Below are positions 34,534 through 42,710 of a stretch of 64,000 nucleotides of DNA, one piece after another. Positions within the stretch are counted from its first letter, which is position 1; each line of letters begins with the position of its first letter. The translations under genes were made by a program, and so were the position numbers. The notes under the pieces are model-generated. The model did no database searches and was not told the origin of the DNA. It was given only the letters and a program-made list of their open reading frames with translations. Origin of the DNA: Naumannella halotolerans (GTDB lineage: Bacteria > Actinomycetota > Actinomycetes > Propionibacteriales > Propionibacteriaceae); contig NZ_SOAW01000001.1 in assembly GCF_004364645.1 (NCBI RefSeq), positions 558,001 through 622,000 of the forward strand, written 5' to 3'.

Positions 34534-34835
34534 CGGTTTTCGTCCTCCTCGGTCCTTGTCTGTGCTGCTGCGTCCTGCGCCGAGCGCGTGGTCTGGGGTG
34601 AGCAGCAGTCGGCGTCCTGGGTTCGGCGGTGTCGTCGGGCGATTGCGGCCGCGGCGACGGCGAGGACGACTGCGATCCCCGCGCCGACGGTCCAGGGGCT
34701 GCGCAGGAGCCCGCCGATCCCGGCGAGCGCCCCTCCGGCGAGGATGAGCGGCAGTCCGCAGCAGAGCGCCACGAGGAGAGCCCCGCCGGCCGCCACCAGC
34801 AGCCCGCCGCCCCGCCTATCATCTGGTCGGGTCAT
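34530..34835 (-). CDS. MerT/MerF-like mercuric transport membrane protein
   Basis: The 101-residue protein has two helices. The first contains a vicinal pair (LVALCCGLPLILAG), as in MerT and MerF, which take Hg(II) across the membrane. A second pair lies in the tail (DADCCSPQ). It is shorter than MerT (about 116 residues) and has no third helix, so MerF-like is also possible. The ATG at 34,835 has GAAAGG upstream. Confidence 0.72.
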   Translation of the reverse strand: MTRPDDRRGGGLLVAAGGALLVALCCGLPLILAGGALAGIGGLLRSPWTVGAGIAVVLAVAAAAIARRHRRTQDADCCSPQTTRSAQDAAAQTRTEEDENR

Positions 34836-34868
34836 CGTCTTACCTTTCTCGCGACTGGAGCACATCGA

Positions 34869-35540
34869 TCAGCAGCACGGGCGGCCGCCGGGGCCGCCGG
34901 TGGGCCGTTCGAGGCCGTCGAGGAAGGCGGCAGCGAGTGCGGAGCCGAGCCTGTGGGCTTCTGCGACGGTGACCACCTGGGCGTCGGGGTGCTCGGCGAG
35001 CCATTCCTCGGCGTCCTCGGGCGAGGCGAAGTAGTGCACCTGGTTGCAGAAGGAGGAGCGGATCGAGGCAATGCGCTCGGGGTCGATCAGGGACACCACA
35101 GCGGTGGTGGGCTCGACGCGGGTGACGCCTTCGGTGGGGTCGACAGTCACCCGGACGGTCTGGCCGCTGGTCGGCGAGGTCGACTCGATGCGTGCTGGGC
35201 GTGCGAGCAGGGCAGGGAACGCCAGGGTGTCCAGGGCGCACCAGGTGTACAGGTCATTCCCGTCGACGGCGAACCGGTGGACGGTGGGGCGCAGGGTGAG
35301 GCCCTGGCCGACGATCCGGCCCTGCTCGTCGTACTCGGTGTCGGGGACGAGCGCCAGGCCTGCGCGCACGTCGTCCTCGCTGCGGCCGGCCGCGTCGGCG
35401 AGGTCCTCCACCGCGACTGGATGCCCGTCGACGAGCAGCCGCAGCAGCGGAACGAGCAGGCCAGCGTCGAGCCCGGACTCCTCCGTCCGGACGAGGCGGT
35501 CGGCCAGGCCCCCTGCCAGGTCTGCGGTGTGATCAGTCAT
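34869..35540 (-). CDS. merB: Organomercurial lyase
   Basis: MerB breaks the carbon-mercury bond of organomercurials, giving Hg(II) for MerA. The 223-residue protein has the catalytic Cys101 and Asp104 (YTWCALDTLAF) and Cys165 (SSFCNQVHYF), equivalent to Cys96, Asp99 and Cys159 of the plasmid R831b enzyme. An unusual vicinal pair ends the protein (GGRPCC). The ATG at 35,540 has GAGGAGAT upstream. Between merA and the MerT-like gene. Confidence 0.95.
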   Translation of the reverse strand: MTDHTADLAGGLADRLVRTEESGLDAGLLVPLLRLLVDGHPVAVEDLADAAGRSEDDVRAGLALVPDTEYDEQGRIVGQGLTLRPTVHRFAVDGNDLYTWCALDTLAFPALLARPARIESTSPTSGQTVRVTVDPTEGVTRVEPTTAVVSLIDPERIASIRSSFCNQVHYFASPEDAEEWLAEHPDAQVVTVAEAHRLGSALAAAFLDGLERPTGGPGGRPCC

Positions 35541-35587
35541 CGCGATCTCCTCGGATCTGTGATCGGTGGGCGGGGCCGCGTGCGCGT

Positions 35588-37012
35588 TCACGCGCAGCAC
35601 GACAGGAGCGATGGGTCGGTGGTGAAGGCCTTGGCGGCGATCCGGATGCCCTCGGCCATGGTCAGGTAGGGGGCCCAGGCGTCGGCGACCTCGGCGACCG
35701 TCTTGCCGAGCACGTGGACTCCGGCTGCGGCGAGCTCGCCGGCGTCCTTGGCGACGGCGGTGATGCCGAGGATCTCGTTGGTGTCGGCGTCCACGACGAT
35801 CTTGACGAAGCCGCGGGTGTCGCGGTTGACCAGTGCGCGGGGCACGTGGTGCAGCGGCAGGACGCGGCAGTCGCAGCGGATCCCGGCGGCGACGACGTCC
35901 TTCTCGGTCATCCCGACCGCACCGATCGCCGGGCCGGTGAACGTCACCCTCGGCAGCCGGGCGTAGTCCACGGCCTGATCGGCGTCGGCGAACGCGTTCT
36001 CGGCGACCAGGGTGCCGTGGTGGGCGGCGACGTAGACGAATTCGGGGTGGCCGGTCACGTCGCCCGCCGCCCAGATCCGCGGGTGGGAGGACTGCATCCG
36101 GTCGGAGACGACCACCTCGCCGAGGTCCCCGGTCTTGACCCCGACCCTGTCGAGGCCGAGCCCGTCGGTGGCCGGTCGTCGTCCGAGGGCGACGAGCACC
36201 TGGTCGGCGCGGAACTCCTCCCGGCCGCCGGCGACGTCGGCGGTGACGACGGCCTGCCCGGTCGCGGCGTCGCGGGACACCCGCGTCGGCAGCGCGCGGC
36301 GGACCACCCGGATGCCCTCGTCGGCGAACACCTCCTGCAGCGTCCTGGACACCTCCGGCTCCTCCTTCGACGCGAGCCGGGACCGGACCAGCACGGTGAC
36401 CTGGGAGCCGAGCCGGGCGAACAGCTGCGCCTGCTCCAGGGCGACGTAGCCGCCGCCGAGCACGAGCAGAGACTCAGGGAGTTCGGTCAGCTCCATCGCC
36501 GTGGTCGAGGTCAGGTACCCGGTCTCGTCCAGGCCGTCGATCGGCGGGGCCCACGGCCGAGAGCCGGTCGCGACCAGGTAGTGCCCGGCCTCGATCGTCT
36601 CGGTGCTGCCGTCGTCGCCGGCGACCTGGAGGACCGGTGCGTCGGGGGTGCCGGCGAACGCGGCGTCGCCGCGGCGGACGGCCCACCCGTAGGAGTCGGC
36701 GACGTCGGCGTACTTCTCACCCCGCAGCGACTCGACCAGCGCCTGCTTCCCGGCGATCAGGGCGGGCATGTCCACCGGCCCCGCCGTCGTCGCGATCCCC
36801 GGGAACCGGTCGGCGGCGTCGGCCGCGGAGTGCCGTGCGTCGGCCGCGGCGATGAGGGCCTTCGACGGCACGCAGCCGGTGTTCACACAGGTGCCGCCGA
36901 GAGTGCCGCGCTCGATCATCACGACCGACTTGCCGAGCGTGGTCGCGCGGATCGCGGCGGCGAAGGCTCCGCCGCCCGATCCGATGATGGCGAGGTCGTA
37001 CTTGGTGGGCAT
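35588..37012 (-). CDS. merA: Mercuric reductase
   Basis: MerA reduces Hg(II) to volatile Hg(0) with NADPH and FAD. The 474-residue protein has the FAD motif IIGSGGGAFAAAI, the redox pair GGTCVNTGC (Cys42, Cys47) and the C-terminal vicinal pair LLSCCA that delivers Hg(II). It lacks the N-terminal HMA (MerP-like) domain found in many MerA proteins. First gene of the minus-strand mer operon under the MerR promoter; GGAG-type site upstream. Confidence 0.96.
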   Translation of the reverse strand: MPTKYDLAIIGSGGGAFAAAIRATTLGKSVVMIERGTLGGTCVNTGCVPSKALIAAADARHSAADAADRFPGIATTAGPVDMPALIAGKQALVESLRGEKYADVADSYGWAVRRGDAAFAGTPDAPVLQVAGDDGSTETIEAGHYLVATGSRPWAPPIDGLDETGYLTSTTAMELTELPESLLVLGGGYVALEQAQLFARLGSQVTVLVRSRLASKEEPEVSRTLQEVFADEGIRVVRRALPTRVSRDAATGQAVVTADVAGGREEFRADQVLVALGRRPATDGLGLDRVGVKTGDLGEVVVSDRMQSSHPRIWAAGDVTGHPEFVYVAAHHGTLVAENAFADADQAVDYARLPRVTFTGPAIGAVGMTEKDVVAAGIRCDCRVLPLHHVPRALVNRDTRGFVKIVVDADTNEILGITAVAKDAGELAAAGVHVLGKTVAEVADAWAPYLTMAEGIRIAAKAFTTDPSLLSCCA

Positions 37013-37054
37013 CGCTGCTCCTGTCGACGCTTGGACTTCTCTTCCTTTCCATCC

Positions 37055-37086
37055 ATACTGGACCTTCCAGTGCAGGGGAAGGTCAA
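37055..37086 (-). promoter_or_regulatory. MerR-type promoter/operator of the mer operon
   Basis: Minus strand: -35 TTGACC (37081-37086), an over-long 20-bp spacer, -10 CAGTAT (37055-37060). The dyad GACCTTCC / GGAAGGTC (37061-37084) lies in the spacer. The long spacer with central dyad is the hallmark of MerR-family promoters, where the metal-bound activator twists the DNA. merR is divergent. Confidence 0.82.
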
Positions 37087-37119
37087 GAGGACTTCTGCAG
37101 AGAGAACAGGAGGCCCGCG

Positions 37120-37509
37120 ATGCGCATCGGGGAACTCGCCGAGCGGGCGGGCACGACGGCGAAGACGCTGCGCTTCTACGAGGAGCAGGGGCTGCTGCCC
37201 CCGGCCGAGCGGACGCCGTCCGGATACCGCGACTATGCGCCCGAGACGGTCGCCCGGATCGACTTCGTCCACCGCGGCCAGGCCGCGGGCCTCACCCTCG
37301 CCCAGATCCGCCAGATCCTCGACATCCGGGACGGCGGCCACGCGCCCTGCGAGCACGTGCGCGACCTCCTCGATGCACGCCTGGCCGAGATCGAGCAGCA
37401 GATCGCCCAGCTCGCGGCGCTCCGAGACACCATCGCCGGTCTCAGGAACGACGCCGCGAAGCCCGACCCCGACTCGTGCAGCCCGGACCAGGTCTGCCGG
37501 TATCTGTGA
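37120..37509 (+). CDS. merR: Mercury-responsive MerR-family regulator
   Basis: The 129-residue protein has the MerR winged helix (MRIGELAERAGTTAKTLRFYEEQGLL), a long dimer helix and cysteines Cys77 (HAPCEHV), Cys120 and Cys126 (SCSPDQVCRYL), matching the three Hg-binding cysteines of MerR. It is divergent from merA across the long-spacer promoter and should activate it on Hg(II). ATG 37,120 with AGGAGG upstream. Confidence 0.93.
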   Translation: MRIGELAERAGTTAKTLRFYEEQGLLPPAERTPSGYRDYAPETVARIDFVHRGQAAGLTLAQIRQILDIRDGGHAPCEHVRDLLDARLAEIEQQIAQLAALRDTIAGLRNDAAKPDPDSCSPDQVCRYL

Positions 37510-37669
37510 GTGCTGCGCCGATCTCGCCGTCGTCGCCGGCCGGACCACCGTGCCGATCGGGACGGCAGGCACTGGAGATGGACGATCTCGGTGAACCATC
37601 CGACTGGCCGCCAGCCGAGGCTTCATCGTCCTCGTGCGTCGCGGGCTGAGCCGTCCGCGGCGGAGCCGG

Positions 37670-38833
37670 TCAGTGGTGTCCGCGCTCTGCCGGCTCTGGA
37701 GAGCCGCCCATCATGCGGAGCATGCTGGTACTGCCGGTGCGGAGGAACACGGTCAGCAGGGCGGCGGCGAGGGCGAGGAAGGGGATGTTGAGCCAGGTGG
37801 TGTAGTTCCAGCTGATGCCGGTCTCGGCGACTGCCAGGTTCCGGTCGTGCGGGACCATGCCGAGCGGGCCGAAGATCAATTCGACGAGGTATCCGGCGAT
37901 GACCATCGCGGCGTAGAAGACCAGGCAGATCCGGGTCGTGGCCTTCCAGCCGTAGTACTTGTTGTAGATGAGGATGATCGGGATGATGATCAGGTCGGCG
38001 AACAGGAAGCTGACCACGCCGCCGAAGCTGATGCCGCCGTTCCACAGCACCGCCGCCAGCGGCACGTTCCCGACCGAGCAGACGAAGCTGACCACGGCCA
38101 GCAGTGGCCCGATCAGCGGGCCGAGTATGAACGCCGCCGCCGGGTCCTGGGTGAAGAACACCGCCTGCAGCCAGGCCTTGGGCACCCAGGCGGCGAACGC
38201 GCCGGCGATCAGCAGGCCCAGCACGATGTCGCGGAGCACGGCCGCCCAGTCCATCACGAAGTAGCGCGAGACCGCGGTCACGCCGTCCCGGGAGAGCAGC
38301 CGGGCCCAGAATCCGGCGTCGCCCTGGACGGACATGTCCATGGCGGCGTGGCCCTCCATCGACCCGGCGAGCCCCTGCTCGGCCTGCCGCCGCGCCGCCT
38401 CGACGATCCGGCCGCGCATCCAGAGCCTGAATCCGAGCGCGACCAGCACGATCATGATCGGGCCGCCGACGAACTCCGCGGCGGTGAACTGCCAGCCCAT
38501 CACGAACCACAGGACCAGCCCGAGCTCGAGCACCAGGTTGGTCGAGGCGATCTCGAAGGCCATCGCCGCCGCGAAGTCCGCGCCCTTGCGAAACAGCGCC
38601 CGGGCCAGCGCGACCGCGGCGTAGGAGCAGGACGAGGACGCCGCGCCGAACAGCGCGGAGACCGCGATCGATCTCGGCGAGTCGTCGGCCATCAGCTGCG
38701 TGACGCGCTCCTTGCGCACCACCGCCTGGATGACGCCGGACAGCGTGAAGCCGAGCACGAGGGGCCAGAGGATCTGCCAGCCCATCGAGCCGGCCATCGC
38801 CAGCGCGTCGACGACTGCGCTCAGGACGTCCAT
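37670..38833 (-). CDS. DUF318/ArsP-family permease, copy 1
   Basis: The 387-residue protein has about eight helices and belongs to the permease family (PF03773) that includes ArsP, an efflux permease for trivalent organoarsenicals. Family-typical cysteine segments are GAASSSCSYAAVALA and SFVCSVGNVPLAAVLWNGG. A near-identical paralogue lies at 54,137-55,318. It stands between merR and a thioredoxin-like gene; substrate (arsenical, mercurial or other) is not certain. Confidence 0.85.
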   Translation of the reverse strand: MDVLSAVVDALAMAGSMGWQILWPLVLGFTLSGVIQAVVRKERVTQLMADDSPRSIAVSALFGAASSSCSYAAVALARALFRKGADFAAAMAFEIASTNLVLELGLVLWFVMGWQFTAAEFVGGPIMIVLVALGFRLWMRGRIVEAARRQAEQGLAGSMEGHAAMDMSVQGDAGFWARLLSRDGVTAVSRYFVMDWAAVLRDIVLGLLIAGAFAAWVPKAWLQAVFFTQDPAAAFILGPLIGPLLAVVSFVCSVGNVPLAAVLWNGGISFGGVVSFLFADLIIIPIILIYNKYYGWKATTRICLVFYAAMVIAGYLVELIFGPLGMVPHDRNLAVAETGISWNYTTWLNIPFLALAAALLTVFLRTGSTSMLRMMGGSPEPAERGHH

Positions 38834-39004
38834 CAGGATTCGTTCCTCCCGGCAACACGGTCAGCGACTGTTCGGCCATCCGGTCCCGTACCCGGACGCG
38901 GCCCGTCCACGCGCGGATTGCGCCGAGCTGCCTGAGAAACCGGGACGACGATGCTGGTGGCGCATCGGCGTCGCCGCGGCCAGCGGCTGGCCCCGAACAC
39001 CTAC

Positions 39005-39637
39005 CTAGCCGATGCTGAGACCAGCGAGCTGCTCAGGGGTGCCGGTGACGACAAGGCGCAGGTCGGCGTGGTCGTCGTCGATCTGCCAGTCGACGAACGA
39101 GCAGCAGGCGCTCTCGGTCGCGACCAGGTCGCGCAGCCGCCGCGCTGAGTCGTCGGTCCGGGCGTAGTGCACGACCAGTCTGGCCTCTCCGCGCTCGACC
39201 TCGAGGAGGTAGTCGTCGTCGAAGGCTCGCCACGTCTCGAGCTGCTGCTTGCCCGCGGTCGGCGCGAGCGCGCAGGCGATCGGCAGCCCGCCCAGCGGTC
39301 CGACCGGCGACTCGAGCCCCGTCACCGCCGACGTCGGCGCGCGACCGATGGCTGCGCGCAGCTGATCGACGGTCGGCGACCCGGCCAGCCCGGCAGGAGT
39401 GCGGAACACCCGGCAGGCGAGCCCGACCGGTGTGTGCTCGTCGGCGAAGGGGTCGACGCCGTCGACGAGGACGGTCGGGGACCCGTGGAACTCGAGGCGG
39501 GCGGCGTCGTCGGCGGTCTCGACTCGCTGATGCGCGACGCGGACGTCCGATCGGCCGTCGAGGGCCTCGGCGAGCCGCCGGTCGATCACCTCCCAGTTCG
39601 GGCACCCGTCGAAGTACTGCAGCGTGATCTCCAACAT
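39005..39637 (-). CDS. Thioredoxin-like protein with C-terminal CC domain
   Basis: The 210-residue protein begins with a thioredoxin-like fold carrying LQYFDGCPNW (a DG-CP motif) and HGSPTVLVDGVDPFA. The last 75 residues form a separate domain with SACCSFVDWQ, resembling small proteins from metal-resistance islands with an E/S-x-CC-x-F core. No membrane segment. GAGGAG before the ATG at 39,637. Possible metal or thiol handling; function unknown. It lies 39 nt after lspA on the same strand, so it probably belongs to the cad operon. Confidence 0.65.
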   Translation of the reverse strand: MLEITLQYFDGCPNWEVIDRRLAEALDGRSDVRVAHQRVETADDAARLEFHGSPTVLVDGVDPFADEHTPVGLACRVFRTPAGLAGSPTVDQLRAAIGRAPTSAVTGLESPVGPLGGLPIACALAPTAGKQQLETWRAFDDDYLLEVERGEARLVVHYARTDDSARRLRDLVATESACCSFVDWQIDDDHADLRLVVTGTPEQLAGLSIG

Positions 39638-39676
39638 CTTCTCCTCTCAATCCTGTCTGCGGCTCGGCAGCCGTCG

Positions 39677-40258
39677 TCAGCTCCGCTCGCCAGCCTCTTC
39701 GGAACTGAGCCGTGCCGAAGAACTCGGGGAGTCTTCTGGCGATGAGCCGTCGTGGAGCATCAGGAACGCCCCGGTGACCGCGCCCACGACGATGACGATG
39801 TCGGCGACGTTCCCGATGAACCAGTCGCCGTAGGCCAGGAAGTCCACGACGTGGCCGCGGGCGAAGCCGGGGGCGCGGAAGAGCCGGTCCCCGGCGTGCG
39901 AGGCCGCCGCACCGCCGACGGCACCGATCACGACCGCCCACCGAAGACGCCGGACACGGAACGCGAAGACGACCGCGGCGACCGCGGCCGCGACAGCGAC
40001 CAGCGCGAACACCCAGGTCGAGCCCTCGCCGAAGGAGAACGCCGCACCGGGGTTGTACGCCATCTGGAGTCCCAGCAGCTCGCCGACGAGCGGGATGCGC
40101 TCCTGCGTCGAGAGGGTGGCCTCAGCCCATGCCTTGGTCCCTTGGTCGACCAAGACGACCAAACCGCCGAGCAGGAAGGTCCCCGCTACCAGGAGCGTCC
40201 GCCTCGGACCATGAGCGATCCGGGCAGTGGACCCGCGGACCGCGTCCTTCGCCCGCAT
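39677..40258 (-). CDS. lspA: Lipoprotein signal peptidase (island copy)
   Basis: LspA cuts the signal peptide of diacylated prolipoproteins. The 193-residue protein has four helices, the conserved YNPGAAFSFG segment and both catalytic aspartates (SHAGDRLFR and VGNVADI). The usual GNxxDR motif is changed to HAGDR. It overlaps the CadA gene by one base. LspA-type proteins also occur in lead-resistance operons (PbrC of Cupriavidus), supporting a metal-linked role; it may serve the island's lipoproteins. Confidence 0.88.
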   Translation of the reverse strand: MRAKDAVRGSTARIAHGPRRTLLVAGTFLLGGLVVLVDQGTKAWAEATLSTQERIPLVGELLGLQMAYNPGAAFSFGEGSTWVFALVAVAAAVAAVVFAFRVRRLRWAVVIGAVGGAAASHAGDRLFRAPGFARGHVVDFLAYGDWFIGNVADIVIVVGAVTGAFLMLHDGSSPEDSPSSSARLSSEEAGERS

Positions 40259-42174
40259 CAGCCCGCTGCCTGAGGCTTGCGGGCACGCGCGGCGCGCAGC
40301 CCGTTAGCGATGACGACGACCTCGGCGACCTCGTGGACGAGGACGACCGCGGCCAGGCCCAGCACGCCGGTGATGGCCAGCGGCAGCAGCACGGTGATGA
40401 TCGCCAGGGACAGCACGATGTTCTGGTTCATGATCGCCCGGCCGCGGCGGGCGTGGCGCAGCGCCTGCGGGATGAGGCCGAGGTCGTGGCCGGTGAAGGC
40501 GACGTCGGCAGACTCGATCGCGGCGTCGGAGCCGGTCGCTCCCATCGCGATGCCCACGGTCGCCCCGGCCAGGGCGGGGGCGTCGTTGATGCCGTCGCCG
40601 ATCATCGCCGTGGGCGAGGCATCGGAGAGCTGGGCGACGATGCGGGCCTTGTCCTCGGGCCGCAGCTCGGCGTGCACGTCGCCGATCCCGGCGAGCTGCG
40701 CCAGCGCGTGCGCGGTGCGGGCGTTGTCTCCGGTGAGCATGCTCACCTCGACGCCCTGGCCCCGAAGCGCGCGCACGACCTCGGGGACCTCGGGGCGCAG
40801 CTCGTCGCGGACGCCGATCGCCCCGGCCAGCCGGCCGTCGACGGCCACGAGCACGCAGGTCTGGCCCTCGGCCTCCAGCTCCTCGACCCGGGCCTTGAGC
40901 GGCCCCGCGTCGATCCAGCGGGGGCTGCCCACCGTCACCCGGCGGCCGTCCACCAGGCCGCCGATGCCGTGCCCGGCCTCCTCCGTCACGTCCTGCGCGG
41001 CGGGGGCTCCCTTGCCCGCGGCGGCGATGGCGGCGGCGAGCGGGTGCGTGGAGTGCTGCTCGACGGCGGCCGCCCAGGCGAGCACCTGCGCGTCGTCGAA
41101 GCCGTCGGCTGCGACGACGGCGGTGACCTCGGGCCGGTTGCGGGTCAGGGTGCCGGTCTTGTCCACGGCGAGGTGGCGGATGCCGCCGAGGCGCTCGAAG
41201 GCTGCCCCGCTCTTGATGACGACGCCGAACTTCGTCGCCGCCCCGATCGCGGAGACCACGGTGACGGGCACCGCGATCGCCAGCGCGCACGGGCTGGCGG
41301 CGACGAGGACGACCAGGGCGCGGGTGATCCAGGTCTCGGGGTCGCCGAGCAGCGAGCCGAGCACGCCAACCAGGACGGCGAGGACCATCACGCCGGGCAC
41401 CAGCGGGCGGGCGATCCGGTCGGCGATCCGCGCACGCTCGCCCTTCTCGGCCTGGGCCTGCTCGACCAGCTCCACGATGGTGGTCAGCGAGTTGTCGGTT
41501 CCCGCCGCGGTCGCCTCGACCTCCAGCACACCGGCGGTGTTGATCGCGCCGGCGGAGACCGCGTCATCGGGGGCGACCTCGACCGGGATCGACTCGCCGG
41601 TGATCGCCGAGGTGTCCAGGCTGGAGCGGCCCGCGCGGACCAGGCCGTCGGTCGCGACCCGCTCGCCGGGGCGGACCAGCAGCACGTCGCCGACGGCGAT
41701 CTCCTTCGCAGGGACCTCGACCGAGGCACCGTCGCGCAGCACGGTCGCGGTCTCCGGCACGAGCTTGAGCAGCGCGCGCAGGCCGCCGCGGGCGCGGTCC
41801 ATCGCCTTGTCCTCCAGTGCCTCGGCGATCGAGTAGAGGAACGCCAGCGCGGCGGCCTCCTCCACGTAGCCGAGGATGACCGCGCCGACGGCGCTGATCG
41901 TCATCAGCAGCGCGATCCCGAGCTTCCGCTTGACGAACAGGTTCCGCAGCGCGCCGGGGACGAAGGTGTACGCGCCCAGCAGCAGGCCCGCCCAGAACGC
42001 GGCCAGTGCCGCGATGTGCAGCCCCGACCACTCCAGCACCAGGCCGGTGCCGAACGCGATCCCGGAGAGGATCGGCACCACCAGGCCCGGGTCGCGCCAC
42101 CACGAGCGCTCGGTCTCCTCGGCTTCCTCGGATGGGCTGGTGGTCGGCTCGTCGCAGCCGCAGGCGGCGCTCAC
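40258..42174 (-). CDS. cadA: Cd/Zn/Pb-type P-type ATPase (CadA/CtpG-like)
   Basis: The 638-residue P1B ATPase has the membrane motif SPC (AASPCALAIAVP) instead of the usual CPC, DKTGTLTRN, ITGESIPVE and GDGINDAP. The N-terminus has only a short ACGCDEP metal motif and no HMA domain. Its regulator is CmtR-like, which in mycobacteria is paired with CtpG and senses Cd(II)/Pb(II), so export of those ions is likely. The GTG start at 42,174 overlaps the cmtR stop (GTGA). Confidence 0.92.
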   Translation of the reverse strand: MSAACGCDEPTTSPSEEAEETERSWWRDPGLVVPILSGIAFGTGLVLEWSGLHIAALAAFWAGLLLGAYTFVPGALRNLFVKRKLGIALLMTISAVGAVILGYVEEAAALAFLYSIAEALEDKAMDRARGGLRALLKLVPETATVLRDGASVEVPAKEIAVGDVLLVRPGERVATDGLVRAGRSSLDTSAITGESIPVEVAPDDAVSAGAINTAGVLEVEATAAGTDNSLTTIVELVEQAQAEKGERARIADRIARPLVPGVMVLAVLVGVLGSLLGDPETWITRALVVLVAASPCALAIAVPVTVVSAIGAATKFGVVIKSGAAFERLGGIRHLAVDKTGTLTRNRPEVTAVVAADGFDDAQVLAWAAAVEQHSTHPLAAAIAAAGKGAPAAQDVTEEAGHGIGGLVDGRRVTVGSPRWIDAGPLKARVEELEAEGQTCVLVAVDGRLAGAIGVRDELRPEVPEVVRALRGQGVEVSMLTGDNARTAHALAQLAGIGDVHAELRPEDKARIVAQLSDASPTAMIGDGINDAPALAGATVGIAMGATGSDAAIESADVAFTGHDLGLIPQALRHARRGRAIMNQNIVLSLAIITVLLPLAITGVLGLAAVVLVHEVAEVVVIANGLRAARARKPQAAG

Positions 42175-42539
42175 GAGGCGTCCCCCGAGCCGGTCACGGC
42201 GCAGCAACCGGGCACCGAGCAGTGCGGGTCGATACACGGGGCGCTCTCGTCCACCGCCAGCGTCACGTCCACCAGCGCCGTCAGCGCCGCGGCCAGGTGC
42301 GGGTCGGCGATCTCGTAGCGGGTCTGGCGGCCCTCGGGCTCGGCGACCACGATCCCGCAGTCGCGCAGGCAGGTCAGGTGGTTGGACACGTTCGAGCGCG
42401 TCAGGTCGAGCTCGCGCGACAGCACGGCCGGGTGGCTCGGGCCGCCGAGCAGGGACATCAGGATCCGGGAGCGCGTCGGGTCCGCCATGGCCCGGCCGAG
42501 CCGGTTCATGACGTCAAGGCGCGAAGCAATGGTCAGCAT
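42171..42539 (-). CDS. cmtR: CmtR-type Cd(II)/Pb(II)-sensing repressor
   Basis: The 122-residue ArsR/SmtB-family protein closely follows Mycobacterium tuberculosis CmtR: GRAMADPTRSRIL, LTRSNVSNHLTCLRDCG, and cysteines at exactly 57, 61 and 102, the CmtR metal ligands. Extra cysteines follow (PHCSVPGCC). It should release the operator when Cd or Pb binds. The ATG at 42,539 lies 7 nt after TATAGT, so it is likely leaderless. First gene of cmtR-cadA-lspA. Confidence 0.94.
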   Translation of the reverse strand: MLTIASRLDVMNRLGRAMADPTRSRILMSLLGGPSHPAVLSRELDLTRSNVSNHLTCLRDCGIVVAEPEGRQTRYEIADPHLAAALTALVDVTLAVDESAPCIDPHCSVPGCCAVTGSGDAS

Positions 42540-42567
42540 CCACTGAACTATACAGCAGTGGCTGACC
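42531..42567 (-). promoter_or_regulatory. cmtR promoter and candidate operator
   Basis: -10 TATAGT (minus strand, plus 42547-42552), 7 nt to the ATG. Two nested dyads surround it: GGTCAGC / GCTGACC (42531-42567) and CACTG / CAGTG (42541-42560). They overlap the -10 and start codon, fitting self-repression. Confidence 0.6.
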
Positions 42568-42710
42568 TATCATGGCCTGGAGCGGTCGTTGACCGCCACC
42601 GAAGGCGTGAGCATTTCCTCAAGTCTGGCCAAGCCAGCATTCATCGATGTTATCGAACCGTTATTCTCTAGCGGTCCGGTCATCCCCATCCCACGAGGAG
42701 TTCTAGCCGA

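Noticed and set aside
40129-42318. 729-codon plus-strand frame opposite cadA
   Set aside because: Shadow of the ATPase gene; Asp/Gly/Arg-rich with no domain.
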